Positions 24,910 through 34,283 of a stretch of 64,000 nucleotides of DNA are shown here, piece after piece. Numbering within the stretch: the first letter of the stretch is position 1; every line of letters begins with the position of its first letter. The DNA comes from Arthrobacter sp. H-02-3 (GTDB lineage: Bacteria > Actinomycetota > Actinomycetes > Actinomycetales > Micrococcaceae), in assembly GCF_003097355.1 (NCBI RefSeq), contig NZ_PYUI01000011.1:1-64000 (forward strand), read 5' to 3'. The translations under genes and the position numbers were made by a program. A model generated the notes under the pieces. That model ran no database searches. It was not told the DNA's origin and was given only the letters and a program-made list of their open reading frames with translations.

Positions 24910-25815
24910 ATGACCGCAAATACCGCGGTGCCAACCCGCACCAGCCAAAAACCAACGGCCGCACCCCAACGGCCCCGCACGTCACCGGTCAAGTTCCTCA
25001 AACGCGTCCCGGTCCAGCTGTCGATTGCCATATTGCTCGTCGTCGAGATCTATCCGCTTATCTGGCTGTTCATGGGCTCCTTCAAGACCCAGGACGAGTT
25101 TCTCAACAGTCCGGTCTGGGCCATGCCGCAAAGTTTCAACTTCGACAACTACGTCGAGGCCTGGACGACCGGAAATATCGGCACGTACGTGGGGAACAGC
25201 CTCATCGCGACAATCCCGTCGCTGTTCCTGATCGTTCTGTTCGGCGTCGCCGCCGGGTTCGCTCTGGAGGTGCTCGTCTGGAAGGGCCGCGGCACGGTCC
25301 TTCTGGTCTTCCTGGCCGGAATCATGGTCCCCGGACAGATGATCCTGCTGCCGCTGTTTTCCGCATACTTCCAGGTGGGCCTGACCGGCACGCTCTGGCC
25401 GCTGATCATTACCTACACCGCAACCGGGCTGCCGCTGACCGTATTCATGATGGCCACCTATTTCCGCGCCGTGCCGCGGGAAGTTTTCGAAGCCGCTGCC
25501 CTGGACGGCGCCAGCATGATTCGGGCATTCTTCTCCATCGGCTTCCCCATGGTCCGCAACGCCGTGTTCACGGTTGCGCTGGTCCAGTTCTTCTTCATCT
25601 GGAATGACCTGCTCATCGCCCTGACGTTCACCAACAACGCGGACCTGAGCACCATCCAGGTCGGACTCCTGAACTTCACCGGAGAGTTCGGCGCCGTCCA
25701 GTACGGTCCCCTCTTCGCCGCCATCTGCATCAACGTTCTGGGAACCCTCGTGCTCTACCTCTTCCTCAACCAGCGCGTCATGAAGGGCCTCGCCGGCGGC
25801 GCCGTCAAAGGCTAG
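24910..25815 (+). CDS. CUT1 sugar ABC transporter permease (MalG-type)
   Basis: A 301-residue permease starting 6 bases after the previous stop. It has a polar 35-residue N-terminus, six hydrophobic segments and the EAA-type loop VFEAAALDGASMIRAFFSIGFPM. It forms the channel with the MalF-type partner, feeding the rhamnosidase encoded next. Confidence 0.9.
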   Translation: MTANTAVPTRTSQKPTAAPQRPRTSPVKFLKRVPVQLSIAILLVVEIYPLIWLFMGSFKTQDEFLNSPVWAMPQSFNFDNYVEAWTTGNIGTYVGNSLIATIPSLFLIVLFGVAAGFALEVLVWKGRGTVLLVFLAGIMVPGQMILLPLFSAYFQVGLTGTLWPLIITYTATGLPLTVFMMATYFRAVPREVFEAAALDGASMIRAFFSIGFPMVRNAVFTVALVQFFFIWNDLLIALTFTNNADLSTIQVGLLNFTGEFGAVQYGPLFAAICINVLGTLVLYLFLNQRVMKGLAGGAVKG

Positions 25816-25899
25816 CTCACCACACCGACGCCACGCCCGCCCACTTCATCCGCCGCTAAACCTGAACTTCCCTCCCCACGATCACAGGAGATCCACACC

Positions 25900-28503
25900 A
25901 TGCCACCGACCGTTATGCCCGTAGCCTTCGATCACCACCGCGAGGCCCTCGGCATTGGAGAAAGCCGCCCCCGCATCTCCTGGAAAACTTCGGGCGCACC
26001 GGGCTGGACCCAGACGGCATACCAGGTCGAAATCGCCCGGAACGGCGAAACTACCCTCAGCAGCCGTATCGCGTCGGAAGAGTCCGTCCTGGTGCCCTGG
26101 CCGGCCGCCCCCCTGCGCTCCGGGGAGGAAGTCTCCGTGCGGGTCCGCGTCTGGGGCCCACCGGAGGCCGGGGCAGCTGCCGGTGACGAGGAGCCCAGTG
26201 ATTGGAGTGAGCCTGCCACTGTTGAGGCCGGTCTTCTGGAGCCAGAGGACTGGATCGCAACGGCCATCACTCCGGCGTGGGATGAAGACCCGGAATCGGA
26301 CCGCCGGCCCCCGCTGCTCCGACGCGAGTTTTCTGTGCACTCCCCCATCGCCAAAGCCAGGCTCTATGTCACGGCCCACGGCCTGTTCGAAGTGGAAGTC
26401 AACGGCACGCGGGTGGGCACAGACATCCTCTCCCCCGGCTGGACCGTTTACGGTGAGAGGCTGCGCTACTACACCTACGACGTGACGGAACTGGTCCACG
26501 AAGGGGCCAACGCCGTCGGAAGCTGGCTGGCTGACGGCTGGTACCGCGGGCGTATCGGTTTCCACGACGGCTACCGCAACCTGTATGGCGACAAGGTGGC
26601 CCTGCTGGCACAGCTCCACATCACCCACGCGGACGGATCCGTCAGCGTGGTCGGGACCGACACGTCGTGGAAGGCCGGGTTTGGTCCCATCGGCTTCACC
26701 GGCCTCTATGAGGGCGAAAGCCATGACGCCCGGCAGCTGCCGGCCGGCTGGAGCCGGCCCGGGTTCGACGACGACGGCTGGAGCCCGGTGACAACCGTCC
26801 AACGTGATCCAGCCACGCTTGTTGCCCCGGATGGCCCTCCGGTCCGCTGCACCGAGGAAGTCCGCCCCGTCCGCGTATTCACCAGCCCGGCAGGCAAGAC
26901 GCTCGTGGACTTTGGCCAGAATCTGGTGGGCCGGCTGCGGATCACCGTGCAGGGCAAGCCGGGCGACCAGGTCACCCTGCGCCATGCCGAAGTGCTGCAG
27001 GACGGGGAACTGTTCACGCGCCCGCTCCGCCGCGCCATATCCACCGATACGTACACGATTGCCGGCACGGAACCGGAGACCTGGGAGCCGCGCTTCACCA
27101 TCCACGGCTTCCGCTACGCCGAAATCGACGGCTGGACCGGCGGCGACCTCAGCGAGAATATGGTGGCCCGCGTCTACCACACGGACATGGAACGTACCGG
27201 CTGGTTCGACAGCTCCAACCCGGACCTGAACCGCCTTCACGAAAACGTCCGCTGGAGCATGCGCGGCAACTTCGTGGACATCCCCACCGACTGCCCCCAA
27301 CGCGACGAACGGCTCGGCTGGACCGGAGACATCCAGGTCTTCGCCCCCACGGCTTCGTTTCTTTACGACTGCTCCGGAATGCTGACCTCCTGGCTCAAAG
27401 ACGTCGCCGTCGAACAGCTCCCCGACGGAACCATTCCCTGGTACGTCCCGGTCATCCCCGGCGGCGATGAGTGGACCCCCATCCGGCCCGGCGCCGTCTG
27501 GGGTGACGTGGCAGTCCTGACCCCCTGGACCATCTACCAGCGCTTCGGGGACACCCAGGTCCTTCGTGACCAGTACGACAGCGCCAAAGCGTGGGTGGAC
27601 CTCATGGACGCCAAAGCGGGCGGCAGCCACTTGTGGAACACCGGCTTCCAGCTTGGCGACTGGCTTGACCCCACGGCCCCGCCCCACGACCCCACTGCAG
27701 CCAAAACGGACCCCTACCTGGTGGCCACGGCCTACTTCGCCTGGTCGGCCACCCACCTGGGGAGGATCGCCAGCGTCCTGGGCAAAGCATCGGACGAGCT
27801 GCACTACACCGAGCTCGGGCGGGCTGTCGCCAAGGCCTTCGCGGACGAATACGTCTACCCCAGCGGGGCCGTTGCCGGGGACGCGCAGACGGCCTACGCA
27901 CTGGCCATCGTTTTCGATCTCTTCCCGAGTGAAGAGCAGAAACAGCTGGCCGGGCGGCGCTTGGCCGAGCTGGTGGCCGACGGCGGAAACAGGATTGCGA
28001 CCGGATTCGCGGGCACGCCGGTCATCTCCGATGCGCTGACCGACGTGGGCGCGCTGGATACGGCTTACGATCTGCTCCTGGAGAAGGAATGCCCCTCCTG
28101 GCTCTACGCCGTCGAACAGGGCGGCACCACCATCTGGGAACGTTGGGATGCCATGCAGCCGGATGGCACCGTCAACCCGGGAAACATGACTTCCTTCAAC
28201 CACTACGCGCTGGGCGCCGTGGCGGACTGGATGCACCGCGTGGTGGCCGGAATGTCCCCGCTGGAACCGGGATACCGCAGGATCCTCTTCAGGCCCCGGC
28301 CCGGCGGGCAGCTCACCCATGCTTCAGCGCGGCACGAAACACCGTACGGGACAGCCAGTATCTCCTGGACCCTGGATACCGGTGGATTGAACGTGCAGGT
28401 GGAGGTCCCGACCGGTTGCACAGCCCGTGTGGAGCTCCCCGGCCGGGCGCCGTTTGAGGTGGGCTCGGGAGCGTTCAGCTACGCCGTGGAGACGGTAGCG
28501 TAG
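25900..28503 (+). CDS. Intracellular alpha-L-rhamnosidase, GH78
   Basis: An 867-residue glycoside hydrolase family 78 enzyme that releases L-rhamnose from rhamnosides. ATG at 25900 follows CAGGAGAT; there is no signal peptide, so it acts in the cytoplasm on imported glycosides. N-terminal beta domains (residues about 1-400) include the LYVTAHGLFEVEVNGTRVG region; the (alpha/alpha)6 catalytic domain carries DCPQRDERLGWTGD near residue 463, holding the general acid, and TTIWERWDAM near residue 745 with the second Glu. A C-terminal beta domain closes it. It connects glycoside uptake with the rha pathway. Confidence 0.95.
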   Translation: MPPTVMPVAFDHHREALGIGESRPRISWKTSGAPGWTQTAYQVEIARNGETTLSSRIASEESVLVPWPAAPLRSGEEVSVRVRVWGPPEAGAAAGDEEPSDWSEPATVEAGLLEPEDWIATAITPAWDEDPESDRRPPLLRREFSVHSPIAKARLYVTAHGLFEVEVNGTRVGTDILSPGWTVYGERLRYYTYDVTELVHEGANAVGSWLADGWYRGRIGFHDGYRNLYGDKVALLAQLHITHADGSVSVVGTDTSWKAGFGPIGFTGLYEGESHDARQLPAGWSRPGFDDDGWSPVTTVQRDPATLVAPDGPPVRCTEEVRPVRVFTSPAGKTLVDFGQNLVGRLRITVQGKPGDQVTLRHAEVLQDGELFTRPLRRAISTDTYTIAGTEPETWEPRFTIHGFRYAEIDGWTGGDLSENMVARVYHTDMERTGWFDSSNPDLNRLHENVRWSMRGNFVDIPTDCPQRDERLGWTGDIQVFAPTASFLYDCSGMLTSWLKDVAVEQLPDGTIPWYVPVIPGGDEWTPIRPGAVWGDVAVLTPWTIYQRFGDTQVLRDQYDSAKAWVDLMDAKAGGSHLWNTGFQLGDWLDPTAPPHDPTAAKTDPYLVATAYFAWSATHLGRIASVLGKASDELHYTELGRAVAKAFADEYVYPSGAVAGDAQTAYALAIVFDLFPSEEQKQLAGRRLAELVADGGNRIATGFAGTPVISDALTDVGALDTAYDLLLEKECPSWLYAVEQGGTTIWERWDAMQPDGTVNPGNMTSFNHYALGAVADWMHRVVAGMSPLEPGYRRILFRPRPGGQLTHASARHETPYGTASISWTLDTGGLNVQVEVPTGCTARVELPGRAPFEVGSGAFSYAVETVA

Positions 28504-28512
28504 GTCTCACGG

Positions 28513-28544
28513 CGGCGCCGGGGCGGACACCCGCCCCAGCGCCG
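28513..28544. terminator. GC-rich hairpin between convergent genes
   Basis: A 14-bp stem with one mismatch (28513-28526 with 28531-28544) and a 4-base loop, between the GH78 gene and the convergent lacI gene. It could end transcripts from both sides; no U-run is present. Confidence 0.6.
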
Positions 28545-28583
28545 TTCGGGGTTAAGCACCAACGGTTTGATCGTCGTTTGGGT

Positions 28584-29633
28584 TCAGCGGCCCAAGGTGC
28601 TGGCCCGGGCAAAAAGTGTGGGCTCCAGCATCAGGTTGCGGTGTACGTGCTCCCCGGGCTGGTTAACTTCCTCCAGGAGGAGCTTGGTGGCCACCCGGCC
28701 CATCTCGTGCCCCGGCTGGCCAATGGTGGACATCGGGATGGCGCCCTCGGTAGCGAACTGGTTGTTGTCGTACCCGATCACCGCGATATCCTGCGGCACC
28801 CGCAGCCCGTACGTTCCCGTGAGTTCATGAATGATGCCCGCGGCCAACTGGTCCGACGGCGCAATGATGCCGTCGGGCATCCTGCTGCGGCCCCGGCTGG
28901 CCAGATCCCCCGCAATTCGGCGCCCCTCCGGGCTGTTGAGGCTCCGGCCAAAAATCACCTCGAGAGAGACAGCCCCCCTGGTCTCCGAGGCGGCGCGCAT
29001 GGCGCCCTTACGGCGGTCGTTGACAGCGTGCAGGCTATCTGGGCCGCCGGCGAACACCAGCCGCCGGCGGCCCAGATCAATGAGGTGCCGGGCCGCGAGA
29101 TAACCGCCATGTTCCTCATCGACCAGCACGCTGCAGCAGTCCGTGCGGCCTCCGGCATAGTTGACCAGGACGATGTGGCGGCCATGGCGGCGCACCCGGT
29201 CCATGCCGTCCAACCCTGCATCCAGCGGAGCAAGGATGATCCCGGCGACGCGGGCCTCATCAAAAATGTCGAGATACCCATCCTGCTTCTGCAGGTCGAC
29301 GTCGCTGTTCGCCAGCAGCAGCGAATAGCCGTCGTCGTGCGCGGCACTTTCCGCGCCGCGGGCAATGTCCACGAAGAGGGAGTTGCCAACGTCCGTCAGG
29401 ACCAGACCAATCGTCCGACTGCTTCCAGCCGCCAGGGAACGCGCCGCAGAGTTACGGACAAAGCCCAGCTCATCAATCGCGGCCTGGACCCGCAACCGGG
29501 TCCTTTCCGCCACGATTTCGGGCTTGTTCAGGACATTGGACACAGTGCCCAGCGAGACCCGTGCCACGCGCGCCACGTCATTCATGCTCGGGGCAGAATC
29601 TACCCCTGCATCCGCGGTGCTTTCTCTCGGCAC
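28584..29633 (-). CDS. LacI-family regulator, probable rhamnoside operon repressor
   Basis: A 349-residue LacI/GalR regulator. GTG at 29633 gives a 16-residue polar leader before the helix-turn-helix SMNDVARVARVSLGTVSNVLNKPE; the ribosome site is weak (GAGGAA lies 11 bases away), so the start is uncertain. The effector domain is complete (DGIIAPSDQLAAGIIH, AVIGYDNNQFATEGA). It is convergent with the GH78 gene. Its reading helix is almost that of RhaR, and the TTGAARCGCTTYAA sites at 22446 and 22592 are the best candidate operators; these links are inferred. Confidence 0.85.
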   Translation of the reverse strand: MPRESTADAGVDSAPSMNDVARVARVSLGTVSNVLNKPEIVAERTRLRVQAAIDELGFVRNSAARSLAAGSSRTIGLVLTDVGNSLFVDIARGAESAAHDDGYSLLLANSDVDLQKQDGYLDIFDEARVAGIILAPLDAGLDGMDRVRRHGRHIVLVNYAGGRTDCCSVLVDEEHGGYLAARHLIDLGRRRLVFAGGPDSLHAVNDRRKGAMRAASETRGAVSLEVIFGRSLNSPEGRRIAGDLASRGRSRMPDGIIAPSDQLAAGIIHELTGTYGLRVPQDIAVIGYDNNQFATEGAIPMSTIGQPGHEMGRVATKLLLEEVNQPGEHVHRNLMLEPTLFARASTLGR

Positions 29634-29850
29634 GTTCCCGCTGCTTCCTCTATAAGAACTGATCCTTCATTTTTTCATACCTTCGGGCCAACGCCTGACC
29701 GCCATGAGCGCGGCCGCTGTGGGTTGGCAACTCTGTCAGGGACACCGCCCACCCCATTGACCGGACGCACCCTTCTGGGTACGGTCACGTGCATCGATCC
29801 GCCCCGGCCGCTGCATCGCCTACGGCTGGCGAACATTTCGGGAGGCCCCC

Positions 29851-30411
29851 ATGGGCAGCACAGACTATGAGTTCCGGACTGTCTGGCGGGTGGCTGGCAC
29901 GCCGGAGGAGGTCGCGGCCGTCCTCGGCGACGCCACAGCGTTGCCACGCTGGTGGCCGTCCGTCTATGTCAGCGTCGAGCCAGTGGCCGCCGGTCCGGAA
30001 CCCGGACCCGGCGTTCCCCGCCCCGTGCGCCTCCATACGAAGGGCTGGCTGCCTTACACGCTGCGGTGGACGCTCACGGTCACGGAGCCCGTCACCAGCC
30101 GCGGCTTCGCCCTCACCGCCGCCGGCGACCTCAACGGCACCGGCCGCTGGACCTTTGAGCCGGACGGCCCGGAAACGGTCATCACCTACGACTGGCGCGT
30201 CAGCGCCGCCAAGCCGCTGCTGCGGCGGCTGAGCTGGCTGCTCAAACCGGGTTTCGCCGCCAATCACCGCTGGGCGATGGCCCGCGGCGAGGAGAGCCTG
30301 GCCCTGGAGCTGCGCCGGCGCCGGGCCGCAGCGGGGATCGCCACCGGCGCAACGCACCCTGTTCCACCGCCGCCGCGGCCCACCTTCGCCTGGCTGCGGT
30401 GGCGGGGCTGA
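29851..30411 (+). CDS. SRPBCC (START-like) family protein
   Basis: A 186-residue protein of the polyketide cyclase/SRPBCC fold, a ligand-binding helix-grip domain. ATG at 29851 follows GGGAGG. Family-like features are the N-terminal TVWRVAGTPEEVAAVLGDATALPRWWP and the long C-terminal helix FAANHRWAMARGEESL. A proline-rich tail ends it. It is isolated between two sugar loci, divergent from the lacI gene, and its ligand is unknown. Confidence 0.75.
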   Translation: MGSTDYEFRTVWRVAGTPEEVAAVLGDATALPRWWPSVYVSVEPVAAGPEPGPGVPRPVRLHTKGWLPYTLRWTLTVTEPVTSRGFALTAAGDLNGTGRWTFEPDGPETVITYDWRVSAAKPLLRRLSWLLKPGFAANHRWAMARGEESLALELRRRRAAAGIATGATHPVPPPPRPTFAWLRWRG

Positions 30412-30523
30412 ACCGGCCAGCAGCCAGCGCCGGCGCGCACCACCCTGATCCGCACGGGGACGGAGGGGTGCAGGTTGCACGGATACCTGTTGGGCGGCGT
30501 GCTCTGTACTGGCAACTTTTGGC

Positions 30524-31522
30524 TCACGGGCGGGTTTTAAAGGATTCCACCTTGGTGGGGTCGCGTTCAATGACCGGTTCCAGGATGTCATCGATTTTGG
30601 CCAGCAGTGCCGGGTCAAGTTTTACCCCGGCTGCGGTGACGGTGTCGATGAGCTGATCGGGGCGGGAAGCACCGACGATGGCTGCCGAGACGTTGGGGTT
30701 TTGCAGTACCCAGGCGACGGCGAGTGCGGCCATGGACAGGCCAGCGTCCGCGGCGAGCGGTTTGAGCTGCTGGACCCGGGTGAGGATGTTGTCGGTCAGG
30801 TAGCGGTTGTCGGACTTGAGTTCGCCATCATCGCCTGTGAAGCGGGATGCTGCCGGGGCAGCCTGGCCGGGGACGTATTTTCCGGTCAGGATGCCTTGGG
30901 CCATGGGTGACCAGCAAATCTGTCCCAGGCCCAGCTCCTCGCAGGTGGGGACGATTTCCTTTTCGATGACCCGCCAGAGCAGGGAGTACTGGGGCTGGTT
31001 GGAGATGAGGTGAATGCCCAGTTCCCGGGCGAGGGCGGCGCCGGCGCGGATTTCGTCCACGGTCCATTCGGAGACGCCGATGTAGTGGGCCTTTCCGGCC
31101 CGGACGATGTCGGCGAAGGCCTGCATGGTTTCTTCTAGCGGGGTGCCGTAGTCGTAGCGATGGGCCTGGTAGAGGTCCACGTAGTCGGTGCCCAGACGGG
31201 TCAGGGAGCCGTTGATGGATTCCATGATGTGTTTGCGGGACAGCCCGCGGTCGTTCCGGCCCTCGCCGGTGGGGAAGTAGACCTTGGTGAAGATCTCGAC
31301 GCTTTCGCGCCGCACACCGACTAACGCCTCACCCAGCGTGTGCTCCGCGCGGGTGCCCGCGTAGGTGTCGGCGGTGTCGAAGGTGGTAATGCCCAGATCT
31401 AGGGCCTGCCGGACGCAGGCCGTGGCCGAGTCCTGGTCGATCTGCTCACCGTGGGTGACCCAGTTTCCATAGGCGAGTTCGCTGATGTACATGCCGGAGG
31501 AACCAAGTTTGCGGTATTCCAT
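30524..31522 (-). CDS. Aldo/keto reductase, Kv-beta-like
   Basis: A 332-residue NADPH-dependent aldo/keto reductase of the Kv-beta/YghZ-like branch. The tetrad is visible as Asp in TFDTADTYAGTRAE, the same motif's Tyr, Lys in EIFTKVYFP and His in LYQAHRYD; NADP binding is suggested by the C-terminal AIVGASRPDQL. AAAGG precedes ATG 31522. It is the last gene of the fructan operon, 101 bases after the fructokinase, where it might reduce a ketose; this is speculative. Confidence 0.85.
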   Translation of the reverse strand: MEYRKLGSSGMYISELAYGNWVTHGEQIDQDSATACVRQALDLGITTFDTADTYAGTRAEHTLGEALVGVRRESVEIFTKVYFPTGEGRNDRGLSRKHIMESINGSLTRLGTDYVDLYQAHRYDYGTPLEETMQAFADIVRAGKAHYIGVSEWTVDEIRAGAALARELGIHLISNQPQYSLLWRVIEKEIVPTCEELGLGQICWSPMAQGILTGKYVPGQAAPAASRFTGDDGELKSDNRYLTDNILTRVQQLKPLAADAGLSMAALAVAWVLQNPNVSAAIVGASRPDQLIDTVTAAGVKLDPALLAKIDDILEPVIERDPTKVESFKTRP

Positions 31523-31623
31523 GCTCGTCGTGCCTTTCGGAGTCAGATCCTGCCGGCGGCTGCCGGGCCGGTGGCAGCGCGGGAGGATTCTGAAATGTCA
31601 AAAAATGGGGCTTGCTGCCCGGG

Positions 31624-32559
31624 CTAGGATGCGGGCTGCAGATGGGTCCGGAGTTCCTGTAGCGTCGGCGGATTTGCGCCCGGGCGCCGCACGGTGATGG
31701 CGGCAGCCATGGATGCTGTGCGTCCCAGCTGCTCCAGAACAGCGGGCGCGAGGCCGTCGGTCCCGCGGGTGAGGAGTCCCAGGATCAGGGCTGCCATGTA
31801 CGAGTCGCCGGCGCCGATCGTGTCGGCGACCCCGGATTCTACTGATGGGATGTTCAGCCGCGTCGCAGCGGTGGCGAGCAGTGAACCCTGCGAGCCTTTG
31901 GTGATGACTGCCAGGCCGGCGCCCAGCCCGAGGAGGTGCGCGGCTGTGTCATCCAAGTCCTTCCGGGGGTAGAGCCATTGGGCGTCCTCATCGCTGAGTT
32001 TGACGACGTCGGTCAGGTGAACCAGGTCTTCGAAGATGGATTTGGCTTCGGCGTGGCTGCCGAGCAGCGCGGGCCTGATATTGGGGTCATAGGTGATCGT
32101 GCATTCGTGGCGGCACAGTTGCAGGAGTGCTTTGACCGCGTCCGCACCCGGCGCAAGGAAAGTGGCGATGGAACCGGTGTGAAGGACCTTCGGGACATAG
32201 GCGGGAGCGACCGGCTCCAGGGCCCAGGAAATGTCGAAGTCGTAGCTGGCGGACCCGTCCGTGGCGAGCGTTGCTGTCGCCGAGGCGGTTCGGCCCAGGG
32301 AGTATGAGCCGGGCAGGAGCGTCACGCCGGCACTGTGCAGGTGCCGTTCGATGGCGGCGCCGCGTTCGTCGTCGCCTATAGCCGTCAGCAGCCCGGTGTC
32401 GACGCCGAGCCGACCGAGCCCGTAAGCGACATTGGCGGGTGACCCGCCAGGGTATTCGCTTGTTCCCTCGGGCGAGGTGACGACGTCGATGAGCGCTTCG
32501 CCGACAACGACGACGTCCAGGAGCTGCCGGGACGGGCCGGCGGACTCGAGATGGTACAT
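31624..32559 (-). CDS. Fructokinase-like PfkB-family sugar kinase
   Basis: A 311-residue ribokinase/PfkB kinase. It shows the N-terminal sugar-binding GGSPANVAYGLGRLG and the C-terminal signature DTIGAGDSYMAALI with catalytic Asp252. The GGSPANVA form is common in fructokinases. It follows the GH32 gene after 119 bases and should phosphorylate fructose released from fructans. The start ATG 32559 has a modest GAAAG upstream. Confidence 0.85.
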   Translation of the reverse strand: MYHLESAGPSRQLLDVVVVGEALIDVVTSPEGTSEYPGGSPANVAYGLGRLGVDTGLLTAIGDDERGAAIERHLHSAGVTLLPGSYSLGRTASATATLATDGSASYDFDISWALEPVAPAYVPKVLHTGSIATFLAPGADAVKALLQLCRHECTITYDPNIRPALLGSHAEAKSIFEDLVHLTDVVKLSDEDAQWLYPRKDLDDTAAHLLGLGAGLAVITKGSQGSLLATAATRLNIPSVESGVADTIGAGDSYMAALILGLLTRGTDGLAPAVLEQLGRTASMAAAITVRRPGANPPTLQELRTHLQPAS

Positions 32560-32678
32560 GTCATGTCTTTCTTCAGGTGGGGTGCTGCCGGGTTCGCGGC
32601 GAAGGAGGCGGCGCTCGTGCTGCCGGCCGTGTTCAGGCCGCGGCGGCCGTTGCCGCTTCGAGGGCGGGCTCGGGGCCG

Positions 32679-34187
32679 TTATGCGTATTGGGTGACAATC
32701 AGGTTATTTATGGTCGCTGTGCCCCCGACGGCGTAGAGCGAGACCTCGGTGCTGGTGGCGGCCGGGAAGATCAATTCGGTCAGGGTGACCTGGCCTCCCT
32801 GGGCGAAGACCTCGACGGAGCATCGGTCCACGTAGATGGTGAGTTCATAGGAACCGTCCGTCGCCCGGATCGGGGCGGTGTCGAGGGATGCGAAGGATTC
32901 GTGGAAGTCTGTTTGCCCGGATTCCCTGCGGTCGACGACGATGAGAGCTTCCGTGGGACGAATGCCGATGCGGGTTCCCTGCGCTCCATCGCCGCGGACA
33001 ACCAGCCCGAATTCCTCGGCTGTTCCGGGTGTAACGGTGAGCTCGATGCGTTGGACGCTTCCGGCCGCGCCGTCCAAGACGTGCTGGCCGGGAGATATTT
33101 CAGCTGCCGCGAGGCTGAACGACGGCGTAGCCTCAAGGAACGAGGCGAGATCTCCCGCGGCCTGCTGCACCAGCCGCCAGCTCCCATCAACGCTCTGCAG
33201 GGACACTTCCCGGGCCAGGGACATGGGACTGCGCCACGGCGAGGTGGGGATCTCGTTGGCGTATTGCCAGTTGTTCATCCAGCCGATCATGAGCCGCCGG
33301 CCGTCGGGAACGTTGCTGAAGGAAACGGCGGCGTAGTAGTCGCGCCCCCAGTCGAGCCACTGGTACTCGCCGAGTCTGTCCGGGTCCTGCAGTCCTTCGG
33401 TGACCGTGGTGGCTGAGGTGAACGTGGTCCCGTCGAAGTCTCCGACGAAGTATTGCCCGGCGGAACCGTTGTTGGGGCCGCCGGGATTGAGGTTCACGGT
33501 CAGGACCCATTTGGGATTTTCCGGGTCACCGTCGACAGGCAGCGGGAAGAGGTCCGGGCATTCCCACACGCCGCCGGTTGCGTTGGCGGGGCCGAAGCTG
33601 CTTAACAGCTCCCAGTCCTTGAGATCGTGGGATTTGTAGAAGACGACTTCGAAGTCCGTAGCTTCCACGGCCACCATGACCCAGTGACTCCCGGCGTCGG
33701 ACTCGTAGCGGAAGACCTTGGGGTCGCGGAAGTCGGCGGACCCCCGGTTCAGTACGGGATTGCCGGGGTGCTTGGTCCAGGTGTAGCCGCCGTCCAGGCT
33801 GTAGGCCAGGGACTGAGCCTGGATGCCGTGGTGTGCGGAGGCCGCCTTGTAGGCGCTGGTGTAAACGGCGACCAGCGGAGCCGTTGATCCAGTGCCGAAT
33901 CCGCTGGAATTGTCACGGTCGAAGACGATGCTGCCGGAGAAGATGTCTTCTGTCTCGTCGCAGGCGATGGCGACAGGATGCTCGGTCCAGGTCAGCAGGT
34001 CCGTGGACGTGGCGTGACCCCAGGACATGTTTCCCCAGACGTTGTCCAGCGGATTGTTCTGGTAGTAGAGGTGGTAGACGCCCTCATGGTGGATCAGGCC
34101 GTTGGGATCGTTGAGCCAGGTATTCCGGGCTGCGTAGTGCAGGGCGGGCCGGAAAGTGTCGGCCGTCGTGGCGGTCACGGCAGTCAT
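32679..34187 (-). CDS. GH32 beta-fructosidase (levanase/inulinase/invertase type), intracellular
   Basis: A 502-residue glycoside hydrolase family 32 enzyme. The five-bladed catalytic domain shows the nucleophile in WLNDPNG (Asp27), the transition-state stabiliser in FRDPK (Asp155) and the acid/base in WECPD (Glu209). A C-terminal beta-sandwich follows (DGSYELTIYVDRCSVEVFAQGG is typical). No signal peptide is seen, so it should cut fructo-oligosaccharides or sucrose-like sugars after import. It sits between the transporter and the fructokinase gene. Confidence 0.95.
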   Translation of the reverse strand: MTAVTATTADTFRPALHYAARNTWLNDPNGLIHHEGVYHLYYQNNPLDNVWGNMSWGHATSTDLLTWTEHPVAIACDETEDIFSGSIVFDRDNSSGFGTGSTAPLVAVYTSAYKAASAHHGIQAQSLAYSLDGGYTWTKHPGNPVLNRGSADFRDPKVFRYESDAGSHWVMVAVEATDFEVVFYKSHDLKDWELLSSFGPANATGGVWECPDLFPLPVDGDPENPKWVLTVNLNPGGPNNGSAGQYFVGDFDGTTFTSATTVTEGLQDPDRLGEYQWLDWGRDYYAAVSFSNVPDGRRLMIGWMNNWQYANEIPTSPWRSPMSLAREVSLQSVDGSWRLVQQAAGDLASFLEATPSFSLAAAEISPGQHVLDGAAGSVQRIELTVTPGTAEEFGLVVRGDGAQGTRIGIRPTEALIVVDRRESGQTDFHESFASLDTAPIRATDGSYELTIYVDRCSVEVFAQGGQVTLTELIFPAATSTEVSLYAVGGTATINNLIVTQYA

Positions 34188-34236
34188 GAGGTTCGGATCT
34201 CGATTCTGTGCTGGTGCATGCGGGTTCGCGGGCGGC

Positions 34237-34270
34237 GGGGCAGGCCGGCGCGTGGTGTCCGGCCTGCCCC
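34237..34270 (-). other. Intercistronic hairpin after the fructan-binding protein gene
   Basis: A 12-bp perfect stem (34237-34248 with 34259-34270) and a 10-base loop between the binding-protein stop and the GH32 start, without a U-run on the minus strand. It is the third hairpin of this kind in the window. Confidence 0.65.
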
Positions 34271-34283
34271 GTGGTCTCGGTGG

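Noticed and set aside
25882..28320. 812-codon open frame on the minus strand opposite the GH78 gene
   Set aside because: No recognisable domain and biased composition; the GH78 reading has all expected motifs.
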